59,620 bases of DNA from Deltaproteobacteria bacterium (GTDB taxonomy: Bacteria; Myxococcota; Myxococcia; Myxococcales; 40CM-4-68-19). This document shows positions 56,330-59,620 of the stretch, piece by piece. Where the stretch lies: the NCBI GenBank assembly GCA_005879535.1, contig VBKI01000059.1, positions 13,555 through 73,174 on the forward strand, read 5' to 3'. Under the pieces are notes generated by a model. The model was not told the origin of the DNA, ran no database searches, and saw nothing but the letters and a program-made list of their open reading frames with translations. The position numbers were made by a program, and so were the translations under genes. Position 1 is the stretch's first letter, and the number at the start of each line of letters is the position of its first letter.

Positions 56330-58074
56330 AGAACCAGAACCAGAACCTGCTCGTCGCCGTCGCCATCTGGCTCGCCTGCATGTTCGGGCTGTACCTCTTC
56401 TTCCCGAACGTGATGGGGGGCAAGCGCGCGGCGCAGCACAAGCCGGAGCCGGCCGTCCAGGCTCCGCCTCCGACGGCGCCACCCGCCGCGGCCCCTTCCG
56501 CCACGGGAACGGCGGCTGCCCAGAAACCCGCCGATGTTCCACGTGGAACGCCGGCGGCGAGGCCTGCGCTGCGGACGGTGACGTTCGAGACGGCGCGAAC
56601 GCGCGTCGTCGCCACCAGCGAAGGGGCGGCGATTCAGAGCGTCCAGCTGATCGGCGAGAAGTGGACGCGGCACAAGGGCCTGAAAGACGAGTCCCAAGTC
56701 GATCTCGTCTTCTCCCACGGCGGAGAGCCGCTCCCGTTCAGCACCGTCGTCTCCGGCGCCGATGGCAAGCCAATCGTTCCGGCTGCGACGCCGTACGAGC
56801 TCCTGAAGTCAGACGCCACCGGCGCGACGTTCCGGGCGGAGCAGGGCGGGGTGACGATCACCAAGACCCTCTCCGTCAACCCGCAGAACTACGGCATTGC
56901 CCTCGCGGTCGAAGTGCGAGCCGCACAGGGAGTCTCCGGCCAGCTCACGGTCCTCTCGGGAACGCACGCAGAAGAGCCGCAGGGAGGCTTCTTCACTCCC
57001 CACAGCAACACGCCGGCGCGCAGCATCTGCTCCGCTGGGAACAACAAGGTGGAGCGCCTGGCCATCGGCGCGAAGAATCCCGTCTTCGAGGCGGCCGCAG
57101 CCCAATTCGCGGGCATCGACGAGCAGTACTTCCTCAGCGCCATGATGCCTCCCGCGGGAGTCCCCGCCACCTGCCGCCTGGAGGCGCAGGGCGAAAAGGC
57201 GGGATCGCTGATCGCCTCGCTCACCGTACCGCTGCAGGTCGCGGCTGCCGCCCCCGCGCAACTGGCGTTCCAGGGCTACGCAGGCCCCAAGGGCGAGTCT
57301 GAGCTCACCCAGGTCGGCAAGCCCCTGAAGGCGTCGATCGACCTGGGGTTCTGGTCCGTGATCGCGGAGCTTCTCCTCGGGATCATGAAGTTCTTCTACC
57401 GCGTGGTCCCACCGCACAACTGGGGCATCGCCATCATCCTGCTCACGCTGGCGATGAAGGTCCTGACCTTCCCGCTGCAGCACAAGAGCATGAAGTCGAT
57501 GCAGGAGATGCAGCGGATCCAGCCGCAGCTGGAGGAGATGAAGAAGAAGTACGCCGGCGACACCCAGCGTCAGAACCTCGAGCAGATGAAGCTGTTCAAG
57601 GAGCACGGGGTCAACCCGATGGGCTCCTGCCTGCCGATGCTGATCCAGATGCCCATCTGGTTCGCGCTCTACACCACGCTGCAGGTCTCGGTGGAGCTCT
57701 ACAACGCGCCGTTCATCCACGGCTGGATCGACGACTTGACCAGCAAGGATCCGTACTACGTCCTGCCTGTCGCCATGGGCATCACGATGATCCTCACCCA
57801 GATCCTGACGCCGACGCCCATGTCGAATCCGAGCCAGAAGACCATGGGCTACGTGATGAGCGGCTTCTTCTCCCTGCTGATGCTGACCCTGCCCTCCGGC
57901 CTGACCCTCTACATCTTCACCAACAACATCCTGTCCATCGGACAGCAGATGTACCTGCGCCGCAAGCTGCATCCGGCGAAGGCGAGTGCGCAAACGGTGG
58001 AGGTCGGCAAGAAGAAAGACGACCACCCGGGCAGTAGCGGCGGCGCCGCGGACCGTGCCAAGCTCCGCGCCTGA
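56326..58074 (+). CDS. yidC: Membrane protein insertase YidC
   Basis: YidC (582 residues) inserts proteins into the inner membrane. The first helix is at about 8-25. A Pro/Ala linker (about 38-80) leads to the periplasmic beta domain (about 82-325). The conserved five-helix insertase domain follows from about 365, with [37 protein letters not shown] and [13 protein letters not shown]. The linker codons 71-75 contain a perfect parS site. The usual jag gene does not follow. Confidence 0.96.
   Translation: MKNQNQNLLVAVAIWLACMFGLYLFFPNVMGGKRAAQHKPEPAVQAPPPTAPPAAAPSATGTAAAQKPADVPRGTPAARPALRTVTFETARTRVVATSEGAAIQSVQLIGEKWTRHKGLKDESQVDLVFSHGGEPLPFSTVVSGADGKPIVPAATPYELLKSDATGATFRAEQGGVTITKTLSVNPQNYGIALAVEVRAAQGVSGQLTVLSGTHAEEPQGGFFTPHSNTPARSICSAGNNKVERLAIGAKNPVFEAAAAQFAGIDEQYFLSAMMPPAGVPATCRLEAQGEKAGSLIASLTVPLQVAAAAPAQLAFQGYAGPKGESELTQVGKPLKASIDLGFWSVIAELLLGIMKFFYRVVPPHNWGIAIILLTLAMKVLTFPLQHKSMKSMQEMQRIQPQLEEMKKKYAGDTQRQNLEQMKLFKEHGVNPMGSCLPMLIQMPIWFALYTTLQVSVELYNAPFIHGWIDDLTSKDPYYVLPVAMGITMILTQILTPTPMSNPSQKTMGYVMSGFFSLLMLTLPSGLTLYIFTNNILSIGQQMYLRRKLHPAKASAQTVEVGKKKDDHPGSSGGAADRAKLRA
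56536..56549. other. parS centromere-like site inside yidC
   Basis: GTTCCACGTGGAAC is a perfect 14-bp palindrome identical to the myxobacterial/proteobacterial parS core bound by ParB. It encodes part of the unconserved YidC linker, so it is free to be kept as a DNA site. Confidence 0.8.
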
Positions 58075-58077
58075 CCC

Positions 58078-58302
58078 ATGGCCGAGACGGCAAAGAAATC
58101 CCCCAGGAAGAATCGGCTCTTCGGAGCGGCCATCGTCAAGGCCGTGCTCCGAAAGCGCAACGGCGTGACCGCCAGCAGCGAGCTTTACGAAGGCATTCTC
58201 CGCGACCTGGGGGTCACCGACGTCCAGGTCGAGGAGTACCTGGCGGAGCATGCCGAGGAAGTGGAGCTGGCGATCCGGAGCCACGGGCGCAGGGGGGACT
58301 GA
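58078..58302 (+). CDS. Small hypothetical protein after yidC
   Basis: The 74-residue protein has a basic N-terminus (about 4-15) and a helical acidic rest (SSELYEGILRDLGVTDVQVE). It sits where jag/khpB normally lies but has no KH or R3H motif. ATG 58078 is 3 nt after the yidC stop. No family is recognised. Confidence 0.6.
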   Translation: MAETAKKSPRKNRLFGAAIVKAVLRKRNGVTASSELYEGILRDLGVTDVQVEEYLAEHAEEVELAIRSHGRRGD

Positions 58303-58314
58303 GGAGGAGCGAGA

Positions 58315-58533
58315 GTGGCCGACGTCGAGGGAACGCTGTTCGTCGCTCGATCGACGGGGCCGGGCGCCGTCCGGGAGGAGCAGTTGTCGTTCCGCGACCT
58401 CCAGTCCTTGCTCGACGCCTGTACCTCGTCGGAGGGCACCGCCCTGGTCCGGGTAGAAATCGTCGGGACGAGCGCCGGCGAGCGCCGTCGCCTGGTCCTG
58501 GATTTCGGTCACTTCGGGCGCGACGAGGAGTGA
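58315..58533 (+). CDS. Small hypothetical protein before rsmG
   Basis: The 72-residue acidic protein has a beta-rich pattern (GTLFVARSTG, ALVRVEIVG, RRLVLDFGHF). GAGGAGGAG precedes GTG 58315, and its stop overlaps the rsmG GTG by 4 nt. Both contexts support a real gene. No family is recognised. Confidence 0.6.
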   Translation: MADVEGTLFVARSTGPGAVREEQLSFRDLQSLLDACTSSEGTALVRVEIVGTSAGERRRLVLDFGHFGRDEE

Positions 58534-59168
58534 TCGTGGAAGCTGCGCAGCTGAAGCGGATCGAGGAAGGAGCCGCGCAGATGGGCGTGCGGCTCGGCCC
58601 GGAGCAGCTCAAGCAGCTCGGCCGACACGTCGATCTGATGATGAAATGGAACAAGTCGATCAACCTGACCGCGATCACCGATCCCGCGGAGGTGGCAGAG
58701 AAGCACGTCCTCGACTCACTGGCAGTGGTGCCCGTGTTGCCTGCGGGAAGCCTGCTCGACGCGGGCAGCGGGGCCGGGTTCCCCGGCATCCCCGCCGCGA
58801 TCGCGAAGCCGGAGCTCGACGTCGCGCTGGTGGACTCGGTGCAGAAGAAGGTCGCGTTCCTCAAGAGCGCTCTCGCGGAGCTGCGGCTGCCCCGGGTGAG
58901 GGCATATGCCGTGCGGCTGGAGGGCAACCCCTCGAAGGAAGAGCTACCGCGGGTGCACGCGGCGGTCGCGCGCGCCTACGCGCCCCCGCAGGAGTGGCTG
59001 CAGCTCGCGCAGCACTACGTGCTCCCGGGCGGCGTCGCCATCTGCATGCTCGGACCGGCAGAGGAGGCACCGGAGAGGGTGGGAGATCTCGCTCTCAAGC
59101 AGCAGCTCGGATACACGCTGCCGTTCTCGAAGTCCCAACGTCGCCTCGCCATCTATCGGCACCTGTAA
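58530..59168 (+). CDS. rsmG: 16S rRNA (guanine-527-N7) methyltransferase
   Basis: RsmG (212 residues) methylates G527 of 16S rRNA. It has MMKWNKSINLTAITDPAEVA (about 37-56), HVLDSLAVVP, and the AdoMet-binding loop LLDAGSGAGFPGIPAA (about 74-89). GTG 58530 overlaps the preceding stop. In most genomes parA and parB follow rsmG; here a parS site and a convergent PfpI-like gene follow. Confidence 0.94.
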   Translation: MIVEAAQLKRIEEGAAQMGVRLGPEQLKQLGRHVDLMMKWNKSINLTAITDPAEVAEKHVLDSLAVVPVLPAGSLLDAGSGAGFPGIPAAIAKPELDVALVDSVQKKVAFLKSALAELRLPRVRAYAVRLEGNPSKEELPRVHAAVARAYAPPQEWLQLAQHYVLPGGVAICMLGPAEEAPERVGDLALKQQLGYTLPFSKSQRRLAIYRHL

Positions 59169-59172
59169 CACC

Positions 59173-59186
59173 GTTCCACGTGGAAC
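59173..59186. other. parS centromere-like site after rsmG
   Basis: GTTCCACGTGGAAC, identical to the copy in yidC, lies 4 nt after the rsmG stop, about 2.6 kb from the first copy. Clusters of such sites near the origin are bound by ParB for chromosome segregation. Confidence 0.85.
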
Positions 59187-59194
59187 GCGGCCGC

Positions 59195-59212
59195 AGAGGC
59201 AACCCCGCCTCT
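59195..59212. terminator. Hairpin between convergent rsmG and PfpI genes
   Basis: AGAGGC and GCCTCT form a 6-bp stem with loop AACCCC, between the two stop codons. It could end both transcripts, but no strong U-run is present on either strand. Confidence 0.35.
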
Positions 59213-59620
59213 TCAGGGATGAGCGCCGGGCTGAGAAGGCCGGTTCGCGTCGACTCCCGATTCCGAGCGCTCGAGTTCTTCGACGATGGCGTCGGAGAAC
59301 TGCTGCAGGTCATCCGGCTTGCGGCTGGTGATCCAGTTCCGATCCCTGACCACCGGTTCGTCCTTCACCGTGGCTCCGATCTGCCGCAGGTCGTCCTGGA
59401 TCGTCTGCCAGGCAGTCAGGGTCCGGCCCTTGACCAGGTGCGCCGCGATCAGGAGTTGCGGGCCATGGCAGACCGCCGCGATCGGCTTCCCCGCCTGATC
59501 GAACTTCTTCACGAACTCGACCATCCGCCGGTCGGCGCGCAGGTGATCCGGCGACTGACCGCCGGGGATGAGCAGGGCGTCGTAGTCCTCCGCCTTCACC
59601 TGATCGATCGATTTCTCGAC
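59213..59620 (-). CDS. PfpI/DJ-1 family protein, 5' part cut off
   Basis: Reading leftward from the right edge, 135 codons stay open and end at TGA 59213. The product has YDALLIPGGQSPDHLR, KPIAAVCHGPQLLIAAHLV with the nucleophile Cys in CHGP, and NWITSRKPDDLQQF. These are the PfpI/YhbO signature, a class-I glutamine-amidotransferase-like fold reported as deglycase or protease. The first part (about 45-50 residues) lies outside the window. Confidence 0.9.
   Translation of the reverse strand, partial: VEKSIDQVKAEDYDALLIPGGQSPDHLRADRRMVEFVKKFDQAGKPIAAVCHGPQLLIAAHLVKGRTLTAWQTIQDDLRQIGATVKDEPVVRDRNWITSRKPDDLQQFSDAIVEELERSESGVDANRPSQPGAHP

Overview
The window is a chromosomal segment of a high-GC Gram-negative bacterium, most likely a member of the Myxococcota (deltaproteobacterial lineage, Anaeromyxobacter/Myxococcus-like). 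This rests on proteins starting with an MJ0042-type zinc ribbon, a MYXO-CTERM-like Cys/Arg tail, an MglA-type small GTPase, many lipoproteins of the LPP20 and CsgG families, and parS sites of the GTTCCACGTGGAAC type. It includes the replication-origin neighbourhood: gyrB, recF, dnaN and dnaA lie leftward and rpmH, rnpA, yidD, yidC and rsmG lie rightward. No rRNA, CRISPR array, prophage or insertion sequence was seen. One tRNA gene, tRNA-Gln(TTG), was found.

Layout. 1-813: 5' part of ftsK on the minus strand, running off the left edge. 980-6048: zinc-ribbon/TPR membrane protein, zf-TFIIB protein and gatCAB. 6048-8041: a broken small lipoprotein-like ORF, a small membrane protein, a GNAT acetyltransferase and mtnA. 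8152-10604: rplU-rpmA-obgE-trmH. 10621-20783: lolA, an LppC-like lipoprotein, a TPR protein, a site-2-type protease, a DinG/YoaA helicase, an MglA-like GTPase, a PocR-domain histidine kinase and thiL. 20885-27573: mfd followed by three parvulin/SurA-like foldases. 27595-32462: an envelope cluster with three LPP20-type lipoproteins and two CsgG-family proteins arranged divergently. 32670-36344: a giant Ig-repeat/MYXO-CTERM/OmpA fusion. 36357-41952: ychF, phosphoketolase, a compact acetate kinase and a DUF2891 protein. 41953-42530: a composition-shifted stretch ending at tRNA-Gln. 42587-47121: five translationally overlapping genes, four of them with TadE/pseudopilin-like N-termini. 47088-48421: two divergent membrane/secreted hypotheticals. 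48441-55228: gyrB, recF, a Cys-rich secreted protein, dnaN and dnaA. 55544-59168: rpmH-rnpA-yidD-yidC, two small unknowns and rsmG. 59213-59620: a PfpI/DJ-1 family gene cut by the right edge.

Recurring features. Many neighbours overlap by 4 nt (ATGA or GTGA), which points to translational coupling. Several genes without a Shine-Dalgarno sequence have a TAnnnT-like hexamer 6 or 7 nt before the start codon, suggesting leaderless mRNAs. Two copies of a 32-bp hairpin repeat lie in opposite orientation at 6541 and 13346. A perfect DnaA box lies inside the first codons of dnaA, and two perfect 14-bp parS palindromes lie in yidC and after rsmG. If the origin is near 53.6-55.5 kb, most genes of the left 48 kb, including gatCAB, rplU-rpmA and mfd, are transcribed against fork movement. 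The strongest candidates for undescribed biology are the Ig/MYXO-CTERM/OmpA fusion, the LPP20-CsgG envelope cluster, the orphan pseudopilin operon, and the secreted Cys-rich protein wedged between dnaN and recF.
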